Positions 1 to 8,225 of a stretch of 64,000 bases of DNA are shown here, one piece after another (within the stretch, counting starts at the first letter, position 1; each line of letters begins with the position of its first letter). The stretch lies in the NCBI RefSeq assembly GCF_001514145.1, contig NZ_KQ948664.1:357460-421459 (forward strand), written 5' to 3'. A program made the position numbers and the translations under genes. The stretch is from Streptomyces canus. GTDB lineage: Bacteria > Actinomycetota > Actinomycetes > Streptomycetales > Streptomycetaceae. Below the pieces are notes generated by a model. The model did no database searches and was not told the origin of the DNA. It was given only the letters and a program-made list of their open reading frames with translations.

Positions 1-1217
1 GCGAACTCCCGCCCACCGACTGGCAGTCCGTCTTCGGCGGCAGCGCCTGGCGGCGGGTGCCGGACGGGCAGTGGTACCTGCACCTGTTCGCCCCCGAGCA
101 GCCCGACCTCAACTGGTCGCACGACGAGGTCCGCGAGGACTTCCGCACCACCCTGCGCTTCTGGTCCGACCGCGGGGTCGACGGCTTCCGCGTGGACGTG
201 GCGCACGCGCTGGCCAAGGACCTGACCGAGCCGTTGCGCGACCTCGGGGACCTGCCCGGCGTAGCGGAGGAGGCCCTGGGCCACCTGCCGCCGGGCGGCC
301 ACCCCTACTGGGACCGCGACGAGGTCCACGAGATCTACCGCGACTGGCGCACGATCCTCGACTCCTACACCCCGCCCCGCATGGCCGTCGCCGAGGCCTG
401 GGTCCCGGGCCCGCGCCGTGCGCTGTACGCCCGCGCGGACGAACTCGGCCAGGCCTTCAACTTCGAGTACCTGCAGACGGCCTGGGACGCCGGCGAGCTG
501 CGCCAGGTCATCACCGACTCCCTGACCACCGCCCGCGCGGCCCACGCCTCGGCCACCTGGGTGCTCTCCAACCACGATGTCGTACGGCACGCCTCCCGCC
601 TCGTGCTCCCGCCGGGCACCGACGAGAACGCCTGGCTGCTGTCCGGCGGCCACGCACCCGCCGTGGACGGACACCAGGGCCTGCGACGCGCTCGCGCGGC
701 CACGCTGCTCATGCTCGCGCTGCCGGGATCGTCGTACGTCTACCAAGGCGAGGAACTCGGTCTGCCCGAGGTCGCCGACCTGCCCTTCGAGGTGCTCCAG
801 GACCCGATCTGGGAGCAGACGGGCCGGGTCCGCAAGGGGCGCGACGGATGCCGGGTGCCGCTGCCGTGGACGACGAGCGGTCCGTCGTACGGCTTCGGAG
901 CCGGCGGTGCCTGGCTGCCGCAGCCGGAGTGGTTCGCCGGGTACGCCGTGGAGGCCCAGGACGGTGTCGAGGGCTCCACGCTGGAGCTGTACCGCACCGC
1001 CCTGCGCCTGCGCCGCAAGCTCCTTCAGGGGGAGGACCTCACGTGGGCGGACGCCTCCCCGGCCGACGTGCTGGACTTCGCCCGGCACGAGGGCTGGCGG
1101 TGCGTCACCAATCTGTCGGACCGGGCCGTCCCGCTCCCGGCGGGGGAGGTACTGCTCACCAGCAGCCCGCTGGAGGACGGGCTGCTGGGACCCGACACGA
1201 CCGCCTGGCTCGGTTAG
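1..1217 (+). CDS. alpha-glucosidase / oligo-1,6-glucosidase, GH13 family (3' part only)
   Basis: This is the C-terminal portion of a glycoside hydrolase family 13 enzyme, which would hydrolyse alpha-glucosidic bonds in maltose or isomaltose-type oligosaccharides in the cytoplasm. The frame is open from base 3, so the true start lies before the window and the GTG at 57 is internal. Visible GH13 signatures are DWQSVFGGSAW, DLNWSHDEV, the nucleophile region GFRVDVAHAL, the acid/base region AVAEAWV, and the WVLSNHD motif of conserved region IV. The C-terminal beta-domain ends normally at a TAG. It converges on the DUF4142 gene with only two bases between the stops. Substrate specificity within the GH13 alpha-glucosidases cannot be fixed from this fragment. 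Confidence 0.9.
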   Translation, partial: ELPPTDWQSVFGGSAWRRVPDGQWYLHLFAPEQPDLNWSHDEVREDFRTTLRFWSDRGVDGFRVDVAHALAKDLTEPLRDLGDLPGVAEEALGHLPPGGHPYWDRDEVHEIYRDWRTILDSYTPPRMAVAEAWVPGPRRALYARADELGQAFNFEYLQTAWDAGELRQVITDSLTTARAAHASATWVLSNHDVVRHASRLVLPPGTDENAWLLSGGHAPAVDGHQGLRRARAATLLMLALPGSSYVYQGEELGLPEVADLPFEVLQDPIWEQTGRVRKGRDGCRVPLPWTTSGPSYGFGAGGAWLPQPEWFAGYAVEAQDGVEGSTLELYRTALRLRRKLLQGEDLTWADASPADVLDFARHEGWRCVTNLSDRAVPLPAGEVLLTSSPLEDGLLGPDTTAWLG

Positions 1218-1219
1218 GG

Positions 1220-2008
1220 CTAACCCACGGTCGGCGTCGGGGTCGGGGCCGCGCCCGCGGCCGGGGTGGCGCCGTTCGCGTTCTCGCCGGGGACGCCGAG
1301 CGGTGTCGAGGTCGGGTTCGGCGGCGGGGTGAGCACGACCATCGGCGCGCCGGGCTGCGGGGCCGGCGGCGTGAGGTCGGTGTCGGGCAGTTTCGGCGGA
1401 GTGGTCTGCATGAAGAGGGCCTGGTCGAAGTTGACGAAGCCGGTCTTCTCCATGACCGTCATGTGGTCGAGCACCGTGTCGTTGGCCATGTCGGCCAGCG
1501 ACCGCACCAGTGAGTTCTTGGTGGTGGAGCGCACCTTCGAGATCGTGTTGAAGATCGAGCCGTGCGTCACCCGCAGGATGTTGGCGAAGTTCGTGTCGAA
1601 CTGCTGGCCATTGCTCGACTCGATCGTGTTCACGAAGCCGACCTGCTGCGGGCTCGCCACGTTCGGGATGGTGATGTTGAGCATCGGGGCGATCTTGCGG
1701 CAGGCGGCGTCCAGCGCCGCGTGTCCGTCGATGAGATGCCTTCCGGCTTCCTTCACCTCCGGGGTGGTGCCCTTCTGCAGGGCTACCTCTCCCAGCGGGT
1801 ACTCCCACAGGCCCGCCGCACGCACCTTGACGACGAAGTCCCGGTCCAGCTCGGTCAGCGGACCCCACTGCGTCTGGGCGATGATTCTGTCCTGAGCGGT
1901 CGCCGCCTGACTGACACCCAGCATGGACGGGTACGCGAGAGCGGCCAGCGTCAGTGTGAGGGCTCCGCCCACGACCAGCGTTCCCATCGCGTTGCGCGAG
2001 AGTGGCAC
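1220..2008 (-). CDS. DUF4142 domain secreted/anchored protein
   Basis: The 262-residue protein starts with an N-terminal hydrophobic segment (about residues 8-33, GTLVVGGALTLTLAALAYP) acting as signal or anchor. A DUF4142 four-helix, ferritin-like domain follows (about 50-190; LTELDRDFVVKVRAAGLWEYPLGEVALQKG). The tail of about 60 residues is Pro/Thr/Ala-rich and probably spans the wall. The start is GTG at 2008, preceded by GGAGG at good spacing. The DUF4142 role is unknown, and in actinomycetes the family is often exported. No operon partner is seen: the gene is divergent from the oxygenase-like gene and convergent with the glucosidase. Confidence 0.85.
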   Translation of the reverse strand: MPLSRNAMGTLVVGGALTLTLAALAYPSMLGVSQAATAQDRIIAQTQWGPLTELDRDFVVKVRAAGLWEYPLGEVALQKGTTPEVKEAGRHLIDGHAALDAACRKIAPMLNITIPNVASPQQVGFVNTIESSNGQQFDTNFANILRVTHGSIFNTISKVRSTTKNSLVRSLADMANDTVLDHMTVMEKTGFVNFDQALFMQTTPPKLPDTDLTPPAPQPGAPMVVLTPPPNPTSTPLGVPGENANGATPAAGAAPTPTPTVG

Positions 2009-2225
2009 CGTGCCTCCTGCCCGGTAGGGTTCCCCGCCGGGAGGCGGGTCGGACGCACAGGAGTACGCACGCGGGGCCGTAGTTGTTCACCACCTCTTCC
2101 GGAGGATGACCGGGCTCACAGACGCACCGTCAGGACAGACCCCCGGCCGCCGGTTGACCGTCCGTTGACCGGTTCGCGGGAAAGTCCTGGCGAAATCGCG
2201 GGAGAGACCTGACGGGCCCCGGACC

Positions 2226-2231
2226 TAGATT
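2226..2231 (+). promoter_or_regulatory. probable -10 box of a leaderless promoter (TAGATT)
   Basis: TAGATT lies six bases before the ATG at 2238, and no Shine-Dalgarno sequence is visible. That spacing places transcription start at or beside the start codon, as in leaderless Streptomyces messages. The -35 element is not clear. Confidence 0.45.
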
Positions 2232-2237
2232 CGCCGC

Positions 2238-2918
2238 ATGTCCATGCCACAGCGGTCGCAGCGGCCCCTTCCCGTCCTGCCCTACCGCAAGCCCACCAAG
2301 GGTCGCGACTACTGGGTGATCGACGACGTGCTCCCGGATGTCGACGCCGTACGGGAACGCTGCCTCGCCAAGGACGACTGGGTGAAGGGATATCCGTACA
2401 CCTCGGAGACCTGGCCGGGACTGCGGACCATGCCGGGGCTCGAACCCGGTGAGCTCGGGAGGATCGAGCGGCTGGTGAAGCAGGCGACCGGGGCCAAGGA
2501 ACTGTGGGTGCAGCGGGCGCCCGGCGGGGGCACCCTCAACCACAACTGCGTCCAGGTCGTGGGGGAGGGCGAGAGCGAGCCCCGGCCGCACACCGACTCG
2601 CGGGCGCTGTGCCGGTACGCCGCCGTGCTGTATCTCAACCCCGGCGTCCCCAAGGACTGCGGCACCAGCTTCTACCGGCAGGCCATGCCCGGCGGCCGGC
2701 TCGGCGGCAACGTGGTGCAGGCCCCGCACAACAACCTCGTCGAAGCCCTCGGCACCCGCTTCGTCGCGCCGGACGCCTTCGAGGAGGACGTACGGGTACC
2801 GCACCGGTACAACCGGCTGCTCCTCTACAACGCCAACCTCGTGCACAGCGCGACCGGTTACTCCGGCAGCACGCTGGAGGAGAAGCGGATGACGGCCGTC
2901 TTCTTCTGGATGGCGTGA
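2238..2918 (+). CDS. 2OG-Fe(II) oxygenase-like protein (DUF6445-type)
   Basis: The 226-residue soluble protein looks like a small non-heme iron, 2-oxoglutarate-type dioxygenase. It has an HxD pair in RPHTDSR (about residues 119-121), then AVLYLNP and a distal histidine in LVHSATGY, followed by basic residues in EKRMT that could bind 2-oxoglutarate. These fit the double-stranded beta-helix iron triad, and the length fits the DUF6445 family as I recall it. No signal peptide is seen. The substrate is unknown and no neighbouring pathway gene suggests one. The gene is monocistronic and probably leaderless. Confidence 0.7.
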   Translation: MSMPQRSQRPLPVLPYRKPTKGRDYWVIDDVLPDVDAVRERCLAKDDWVKGYPYTSETWPGLRTMPGLEPGELGRIERLVKQATGAKELWVQRAPGGGTLNHNCVQVVGEGESEPRPHTDSRALCRYAAVLYLNPGVPKDCGTSFYRQAMPGGRLGGNVVQAPHNNLVEALGTRFVAPDAFEEDVRVPHRYNRLLLYNANLVHSATGYSGSTLEEKRMTAVFFWMA

Positions 2919-2938
2919 CGGGATGGCGTGACCGGGCC

Positions 2939-3397
2939 CTAGTGGCGGACCGCTCTCGGCACCCTCGCCCGCACGTCCCCCGTCAGGTCGTGCGTGCTGC
3001 GCGCGGTTCCCTTCCCCGTGCCACCCGCGGGTACGTCCGACACGGTCAGCACGACCGCGTCCAGCAGTTTGCCGTTCTTGTCGGTGAAGTCGACCTCGAC
3101 GGTGAAGGACTTCGCCGAGTCCGCGGAGTTGGTGGCGGTGACCTCCACCGTCGTACGACCGTCCGAAGCGGTGGCGGGGGCGCCGAGCCGTACGTCGTCC
3201 CTGGCGTCGGCGCCGTTCTTGATGTCGTCGAACCGCCTGCCTGCCTCCGCCGTGGCCGACGACACCGCCTCCCCGGCGCGGGACGCGGCCGACGCGACCT
3301 TGCTCGCCACCGACGACGGGCTGTCGTCGTCGGAGCAGGCGGTCAGGCCGGTGAGGGCCAGAGTCGTCAGCAGCGCGGCAGTCGTCCAGCGTGTCAT
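2939..3397 (-). CDS. small lipoprotein with FxLYD-like domain
   Basis: The predicted lipoprotein is 152 residues long. The start is the ATG at 3397 preceded by GGAGG, because upstream in-frame codons lack a ribosome site. The signal peptide MTRWTTAALLTTLALTGLTAC ends in a lipobox (LTAC), followed by an Asp/Ser linker and a helical stretch. The C-terminal beta domain (VEVTATNSADSAKSFTVEVDF) resembles the FxLYD extracellular fold, which is often found in exported actinobacterial proteins. It should be anchored on the outer face of the membrane. Function is unknown. It converges on the 2OG oxygenase-like gene. Confidence 0.75.
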   Translation of the reverse strand: MTRWTTAALLTTLALTGLTACSDDDSPSSVASKVASAASRAGEAVSSATAEAGRRFDDIKNGADARDDVRLGAPATASDGRTTVEVTATNSADSAKSFTVEVDFTDKNGKLLDAVVLTVSDVPAGGTGKGTARSTHDLTGDVRARVPRAVRH

Positions 3398-3545
3398 CTC
3401 GCCTCCAGCGGGGTGTCCCTCCAGTGAAGGGCCCTCCCCCTGCGGCCGCACGCCCGGCGTCACCCGAACGGCCCACTCCCGTGGTGACCGCCCCCGCTGC
3501 GCCCGATGGTCGAAGCACATCGACCCCGAAAGGCGGGACACGGTC

Positions 3546-4019
3546 ATGACGCAGCAACCGCACGCCACACAGCCGTCCGCGGGCACAGCATCGACCCCGG
3601 CCCCGACCCCCGCGCCGGGTCTCGGCCCAACCCCCACCGAGACCGCGTGGGCCACCGGCGGCGTCGTCTTCGCCGGTGTGCTGATGCTGGTGAAGGGCGT
3701 CCTGGCGATCTTCCAGGGAATCTCCCTGCTCGCGAAGGACGATGTCTGGTCCCGCGTCGGCGACTACGTCTACAAGATCAACCTCACCGGCTGGGGTGTG
3801 ATCCTCCTCTGCCTGGGCGCCCTCGCGGTCGTCACCGGCGCGTTCGTCCTCAGGGGCGCCGCCTGGGCCCGGATGACCGGCATATTCCTGGCCTCGCTGA
3901 GCATGATCGCCCAGTTCCTCTTCCTGCCCTACGCCCCGTTCTGGTCGCTCATCATGGTCGGCGTCGACTTCTTCGTGATCTGGGCGCTGGCGGTGTACAA
4001 GCCGGAGAGGCGGGTCTGA
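3546..4019 (+). CDS. four-helix integral membrane protein (DUF7144-type)
   Basis: The 157-residue protein has a Pro/Ala/Thr-rich cytoplasmic N-terminus (about 1-33) followed by four hydrophobic helices: GGVVFAGVLMLVKGVLAIFQG, GWGVILLCLGALAVVTGAFVL, MTGIFLASLSMIAQFLFLPYA and LIMVGVDFFVIWALAVY. Such small proteins are common in Streptomyces as DUF7144-type membrane proteins of unknown role. The ATG at 3546 is the sensible start; longer in-frame ORFs upstream overlap the divergent lipoprotein promoter. No operon partner. Confidence 0.75.
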   Translation: MTQQPHATQPSAGTASTPAPTPAPGLGPTPTETAWATGGVVFAGVLMLVKGVLAIFQGISLLAKDDVWSRVGDYVYKINLTGWGVILLCLGALAVVTGAFVLRGAAWARMTGIFLASLSMIAQFLFLPYAPFWSLIMVGVDFFVIWALAVYKPERRV

Positions 4020-4214
4020 TCGATCCCGAACGCGGGGCGGACAGCGGCGTCGGCATGAGGCGTGCCGCACTCGGCCCACCGCATCGGGCGCCGGGGACGT
4101 CGACGACGGGGTCGCGTGCTCCCGCGCGAGGCGATGGGGCGGCACCACTGAGCGGCGGGGGCTGACCTCGTGGCGGGGCAGGACCGCGTGCGTGCCCGGC
4201 CGCCCTCGGGCCGG

Positions 4215-4586
4215 TCACACGTGGCCGAGGCCGCCGCTGCCGAAGCCGCCGCTGGAGCCGGGCAGCCAGCGTTTGCGGTCCTGGTCCTTTCCTCGTCTGC
4301 TTCCCGAGTGATGGAGCTGGTACGGCATCAGCCGTTCCTGCTCGTCCGCGGTGACCGGCAGCTCGTCCGGCTCGCGCATCTCCCGCATCTCACGGATCGG
4401 CCCGGTCTCCGGGAGGTGCGGCTGCTCCGTGCTGAGCGGCCGTGGAAGCTCCCGGTCCTGGACCCGCATGCCGAACACCACGGCACACACCAGCGCGCCG
4501 GCGATGAACAGTCCACCGGCGAAGGCGGCGATCACGTTGATTACTTCGCTCGACGAGGCCGCCAGGACAAACGTCGCGGTACTCAT
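4215..4586 (-). CDS. DUF6479-type single-pass membrane protein
   Basis: This protein of about 123 residues has one N-terminal transmembrane helix (INVIAAFAGGLFIAGALVCAVVF) and a charged cytoplasmic tail rich in Arg, Glu and Pro with a Gly-rich end. This is the pattern of the small Streptomyces DUF6479 family, whose role is unknown. The ATG at 4586 has GGAG only one base upstream, which is too close. A TTG at 4604 is the alternative and would overlap the preceding gene's stop by about 11 bases, suggesting translational coupling. The start is therefore uncertain. Confidence 0.65.
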   Translation of the reverse strand: MSTATFVLAASSSEVINVIAAFAGGLFIAGALVCAVVFGMRVQDRELPRPLSTEQPHLPETGPIREMREMREPDELPVTADEQERLMPYQLHHSGSRRGKDQDRKRWLPGSSGGFGSGGLGHV

Positions 4587-4593
4587 ACTCCGA

Positions 4594-4992
4594 TTATCGC
4601 CCAATCGGGGCGAAAGGGGAGTCCCGAGGGACCACCGTGACCCGGTGGAAGTTGCACACGGCCGGGCCGACGGGCCCGGTCCCCGCCTGGTGGGCCTTCA
4701 GGGCCACGCTGACCAGGCTCATCAGCAGATCGACGTCGGTCTCGCAGTCGAGGTGGACGGTGACCCAGCGGGAACCCGGCAGCAGCCGGACCGCGGTCGA
4801 TTCCTGGAGGTCGTCGTGGAATCTGCGGATGGCCGGTTCGGTGAGGTGCAGATCCACGTCCCGCCCCGGGTGGAAGTGCACGATCTCGCTGTGCCCGGAG
4901 CGCAGCGCCAGCCCTGCCCCGCAGCTGGGCAGGCCCGTGCTGAGGTCGGACCACGCCTCCAGGCGCTCCAGGGCGCGCTCGGCCAGAGTCAT
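4594..4992 (-). CDS. luciferase-domain (DUF5519-type) protein
   Basis: The soluble protein of 132 residues resembles the 'luciferase domain' DUF5519 family. It has a central GHSEIVHFHPGRDVDLHLT block and a following DxHL(T)xxxxxxL pattern. The name reflects sequence similarity rather than proven light emission, and biochemical function is unknown. It reads into the DUF6479 gene on the same strand, with its stop next to that gene's start, so the two are probably co-transcribed. Confidence 0.7.
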   Translation of the reverse strand: MTLAERALERLEAWSDLSTGLPSCGAGLALRSGHSEIVHFHPGRDVDLHLTEPAIRRFHDDLQESTAVRLLPGSRWVTVHLDCETDVDLLMSLVSVALKAHQAGTGPVGPAVCNFHRVTVVPRDSPFAPIGR

Positions 4993-5088
4993 GCGCCCAT
5001 CGTCGCCCGCTCACCGCCTCGCAACCAGAGGTTGAGCGAAACGTAACCGGGGCGTGAGGTGTCGCACGGGCCTCGCTCGGGGTGTGGT

Positions 5089-5868
5089 TCACGTCGTTCG
5101 TCCGCGTACGGCCCAGGCGCGTGCCGAGAGGGGGATCGAACCGTCGGCGGCGGTGGGGGCGGCCGCGCGCAGGGCTTCGCGCAGGTCGTCCCGGGCGGCC
5201 GGGGGGAGGGTGGTGACATAGCCCGGCGCGGGGCCCTGTCCGGCCAGGAAGGGGCCCCACAGATCGGCGAAGTCGGCGAAGACCGTGGGGACTTCGATCG
5301 CGCGCACGATCACGTCGGCGAGTCCCGCGGTCGTCCACAGGTCGTGCAGCGGCTGGGGACGACAGCCGGGGAACCGCAGAGCCTCGTCCAACTCGGCCGC
5401 GGCCGGGTCGAGTTCGGCGGCGGTGTCCCAGAAGAGACGCACCATGCGCATCCCGTCGGCGTAGTCCCAGACGTACCCGGCCACCACAGCGCCGCCCGGC
5501 CGGACCGCGCGGGCCATCGCGGTGACCGCCGCCGCGGGGTCGGGCAGGAAGTTCAGGGTCAGCCCGCTGACCGCCACGTCGAAGGAGCCGTCCCGGACGG
5601 GAAGCGCCATGGCGTCCGCCACGACCCCGGACCGGCCCGCGCGGACGAAGCCCTCGGAGCGGTCGCAGCCCACGACCAGGCCGGGCCGGCAGCGCTCCCG
5701 GACCACGGCCGACAGCACCCCGGTGCCGCACCCCACGTCCAGCCACCGCAGCCCGTCCGGACGGCCGAGCCAGGCGGTGAACTCGCGCGCGACCGCCCGG
5801 CTCCAGCGGCCCATGTAACGGTCGTAGGCGGCGCCGGACGCCCACACGTCGTATCGCTGTCCGTCCAT
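5089..5868 (-). CDS. class I SAM-dependent methyltransferase
   Basis: The enzyme is 259 residues long and would transfer a methyl group from S-adenosylmethionine to an unknown acceptor. Motif I is WLDVGCGTGVLS (about residues 41-52), the acidic loop is VVGCDRSEGF, motif II/III regions are GSFDVAVSGLTLNFLPDP, and VRPGGAVVAGYVW follows, all as in the Methyltransf_11/25 fold. The ATG at 5868 starts the conserved region. The frame stays open far upstream into a repeat tract, but that part shows no domain. No pathway neighbour was found. Confidence 0.85.
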   Translation of the reverse strand: MDGQRYDVWASGAAYDRYMGRWSRAVAREFTAWLGRPDGLRWLDVGCGTGVLSAVVRERCRPGLVVGCDRSEGFVRAGRSGVVADAMALPVRDGSFDVAVSGLTLNFLPDPAAAVTAMARAVRPGGAVVAGYVWDYADGMRMVRLFWDTAAELDPAAAELDEALRFPGCRPQPLHDLWTTAGLADVIVRAIEVPTVFADFADLWGPFLAGQGPAPGYVTTLPPAARDDLREALRAAAPTAADGSIPLSARAWAVRGRTT

Positions 5869-6274
5869 GGCTCCCACGATCCTCGCCCCACGGGCTTTCT
5901 TCTCGGCTTCTCGCCTTCGGGCCCGCCGGGCATCCTGCTTCTCCACGGGACCGGCCGGGCTCGCTCCTGCCTTTCCGCGCCGCTCCTTGCCGTTCCACCT
6001 GGACCGCCGGGCTCCGTGTTCCACCGCCAGGGCCCGCCGGGCATCTTGTTTCCCCACCCGGCCCCGCCGCTCCCTGCCTGCCGCGGGCCACGCCGGGGCT
6101 CGCTCCCTGCCTTTCCGCCGGGGTGGCCGGCCGCCTGTTGCCGTCGCCCTTTCACCGCAAGGGCCCGCCGGGGCACCCCGTTTCTCCGCCGGACCCCCCG
6201 AGAACATCCGCGTGAACCGATTGCCGGGTTCGGGACGATGAGGGGGTGAACCAATCGTTCCGAAGGGGGACTCC
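5869..6274. repeat. repeat-rich intergenic tract with two alternating modules
   Basis: The gap of about 406 bp holds no convincing gene. Two degenerate direct repeats alternate. Module A (GGGCCCGCCGGGCATC-like) occurs at 5919-5934, 6030-6045 and 6161-6176. Module B (GGGCTCGCTCC(C)TGCCTTTCCGC-like) occurs at 5957-5978 and 6096-6118. Copies of A are about 111 and 131 bp apart. It lies upstream of the methyltransferase and just before the DUF4328 gene's ribosome site. Several frames stay open through it because of high GC, but none shows a recognisable domain. Confidence 0.6.
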
Positions 6275-6985
6275 GTGAGTGAGAACACCGTCCGGCCCGC
6301 CGTGCGCTCGGCGCGTGGCTCCGCCCGCCTCGCCGTCGCCGGGCTCGGGCTCGCCGGTGCCGCCTACGCGCTGCGGGCCGTGTGGGACATCCGGCTCGCC
6401 GTCGCGGGGGAGCCCGCCTCCGGGCCGCCGAACCAGGGCGAGGGCCGGCACCGGCCGCTGAACGCCCTGGAGGACTCGTACCACCTGGTCAGCACGGCCG
6501 GAAGCCTCCTCACGCTGGTGTGTGCGGCCCTGTTCATCGGCTGGCTGGGGCGGATGCGGGACAACGCGCGGGCCCTGTCCGGCGAGCGCCCGCGCTACTC
6601 CGGCATCTGGGTCTACGCCGCCTGGTTCGTGCCGATCGTCAACCTGTGGTTCCCGCGCGGCATCGTCGCCGACATCCACCACCAGAGCGCCCCGGACCGG
6701 AAGCTGCCCGTCGTCGTGAACGTGTGGTGGGCGCTGTGGCTGCTCGGCATGGTCACCGGGCTCGGCCTGATGTACGACGGCGACACGGACGACCTCATCG
6801 CCCGCGCCTACAACGGCGTGACCACGCTGCTGGTCGCCGATCTCGCCGTCGTCGGCGCGGCCGTCGCCGGGATCCTCATGGTGCGCGCGCTGACCGCTGT
6901 ACAACGTGTGTACATCGACGGCCAGTTGCGTACGCCGAGTGGCGATCCCTTGAAGGAAGTCGTCAGGGTGTTTGATCGGGATTGA
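6275..6985 (+). CDS. DUF4328 integral membrane protein
   Basis: The 236-residue membrane protein starts at GTG 6275 after GAAGGGGG. It matches the actinobacterial DUF4328 pattern: helices near 20-40, 76-95, 112-135 (GIWVYAAWFVPIVNLWFP), 150-170 (VNVWWALWLLGMVTGLGL) and 185-212, with the characteristic FVPI-NLW-P-R segment and a conserved WW motif. Function is unknown and no signal peptide other than the membrane helices is present. It is followed on the same strand by the sugar-binding lipoprotein, but a 50-base gap gives no clear evidence of an operon. Confidence 0.85.
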   Translation: MSENTVRPAVRSARGSARLAVAGLGLAGAAYALRAVWDIRLAVAGEPASGPPNQGEGRHRPLNALEDSYHLVSTAGSLLTLVCAALFIGWLGRMRDNARALSGERPRYSGIWVYAAWFVPIVNLWFPRGIVADIHHQSAPDRKLPVVVNVWWALWLLGMVTGLGLMYDGDTDDLIARAYNGVTTLLVADLAVVGAAVAGILMVRALTAVQRVYIDGQLRTPSGDPLKEVVRVFDRD

Positions 6986-7035
6986 GGGCACTTACTGTTG
7001 CGCCTACGTGACAGCCCCCCACCCACAGGATCGCC

Positions 7036-8130
7036 ATGCGCCCCATCCCCCCCGTCATGGCCGTCTGCGTGTCGGCCCTTCTGCTCACCTCCTGCGCAGT
7101 GGGCAGCAGCGACACCGCGGTGAGCCCCAAGAAGGGCGACGACATCACGCTGGGGCTGCTGCTCCCCGACCGGGACACCAGCCGCTTCGACCGGTTCGAC
7201 TACCCGCTCATCAAGAAGGAGGTCGCGACCCTCACCCGCGGCAAGGGCAAGGTCAGTTACGCCAACGCCGGGGCGAGCGAGAAGCGGCAGAGCCAGCAGT
7301 TCCAGCAGATGGTCACCGACAAGGTGGACGTGATCCTGGTGGACGCGGTGGACGCCAAGGCGATCGAGCCGGACGTCCAGAAGGCGAAGGACGCGGGCAT
7401 CCCCGTCATCGCCTACGACCGGCTCGCCCAGGGCCCCATCGACGCCTATGTCTCGCACGACAACGAGCTCGTCGGCGAGGTGCAGGGCCGGGCCGTCGTC
7501 GAGGCGCTCGGCGACAAGGCCGAGACCAGCAAGATCGTCATGATGAACGGCTCCCTCGCCGACCCCAATACCGCCCTCTTCAAGAAGGGCGCGCTGGACG
7601 AGCTCGACGGCAAGGTCGTCATCGCCAAGCAGTACGACACCAAGGACTGGCTGCCGTCGGTCGCCAAGGCCAACATGAAGGCGGCGATCGCCTCGTTCGG
7701 CCTGAACAACATCGCCGCCGTCTACTCGGCCAACGACGACATGGCGGGCGCGGTCATCGACGAACTCAAGGAGGCGGGGGCCACGAAGATCCCGCCGGTG
7801 ACCGGGCAGGACGCGAGCCTGGCCGCGGTGCAGCGGGTCGTCTCGGGCGAGCAGTACATGACCGTGTACAAGTCCTTCCTGCTGGAGGCGACCAACGCGG
7901 CGCAGATCGCGGTGTACAAGATCCAGGGCCGCGACCTCCAGTTCGACGCGCTCATCCGCGACAAGGTCAACAGCCCCACCCAGAAGGACATCCCGTCCCT
8001 GCTGGTGCCGGTGGTGGCTCTGACCAGGGACAACATCCAGCAGACGGTGATCAAGGACGACGTGTACACCGTGAAGCAGATCTGCACCGCCCAGTACGCG
8101 GCGGACTGTGCGGCGATCGGCCTCAAGTAG
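7036..8130 (+). CDS. solitary sugar-binding lipoprotein (periplasmic-binding-protein type I, XylF/ChvE-like)
   Basis: This is a 364-residue substrate-binding protein of the ribose/xylose class. A lipoprotein signal ends at LLLTSC (Cys20), followed by the fold I core: ITLGLLLPDRDTSRF, VDVILVDAVDAKAIEP, GIPVIAYDR, the conserved YVSHDNELVG, then AVYSANDDMAGAVIDEL and PPVTGQDASLAAVQRV. Family members bind xylose, glucose or arabinose outside the membrane and pass them to ABC permeases. No permease or ATPase gene is adjacent. Instead a two-component system follows after about 95 bases, suggesting a sensory role as in ChvE or XylFII-type systems. That role is an inference. Confidence 0.88.
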   Translation: MRPIPPVMAVCVSALLLTSCAVGSSDTAVSPKKGDDITLGLLLPDRDTSRFDRFDYPLIKKEVATLTRGKGKVSYANAGASEKRQSQQFQQMVTDKVDVILVDAVDAKAIEPDVQKAKDAGIPVIAYDRLAQGPIDAYVSHDNELVGEVQGRAVVEALGDKAETSKIVMMNGSLADPNTALFKKGALDELDGKVVIAKQYDTKDWLPSVAKANMKAAIASFGLNNIAAVYSANDDMAGAVIDELKEAGATKIPPVTGQDASLAAVQRVVSGEQYMTVYKSFLLEATNAAQIAVYKIQGRDLQFDALIRDKVNSPTQKDIPSLLVPVVALTRDNIQQTVIKDDVYTVKQICTAQYAADCAAIGLK

Positions 8131-8136
8131 GGAGGG

Positions 8137-8154
8137 AGTACAGCAGGCTGTACT
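8137..8154. promoter_or_regulatory. palindromic operator candidate AGTACAG-N4-CTGTACT
   Basis: This perfect 7+7 inverted repeat lies between the binding-protein stop and the histidine kinase. An inverted, nearly identical copy lies just after the response-regulator stop at 10186. It may be the binding site of the response regulator encoded here. Confidence 0.5.
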
Positions 8155-8225
8155 TTCCGACTCCTGGCCGTACTGCGAACTCCTTTTCCGCCTAGGGTCG
8201 TTGTCCTCCAGCCGAGGAGGTTCGG

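Noticed and set aside
3398..3655. Extended start of the small lipoprotein
   Set aside because: The extension would bury the signal peptide and overlaps the divergent membrane-protein gene; ATG 3397 has GGAGG.
6893..6917. TGTACAACGTGTGTACA, similar to the AGTACAG palindrome
   Set aside because: It lies inside the DUF4328 coding region, lacks the AGTACAG-N4 arrangement and is probably chance.
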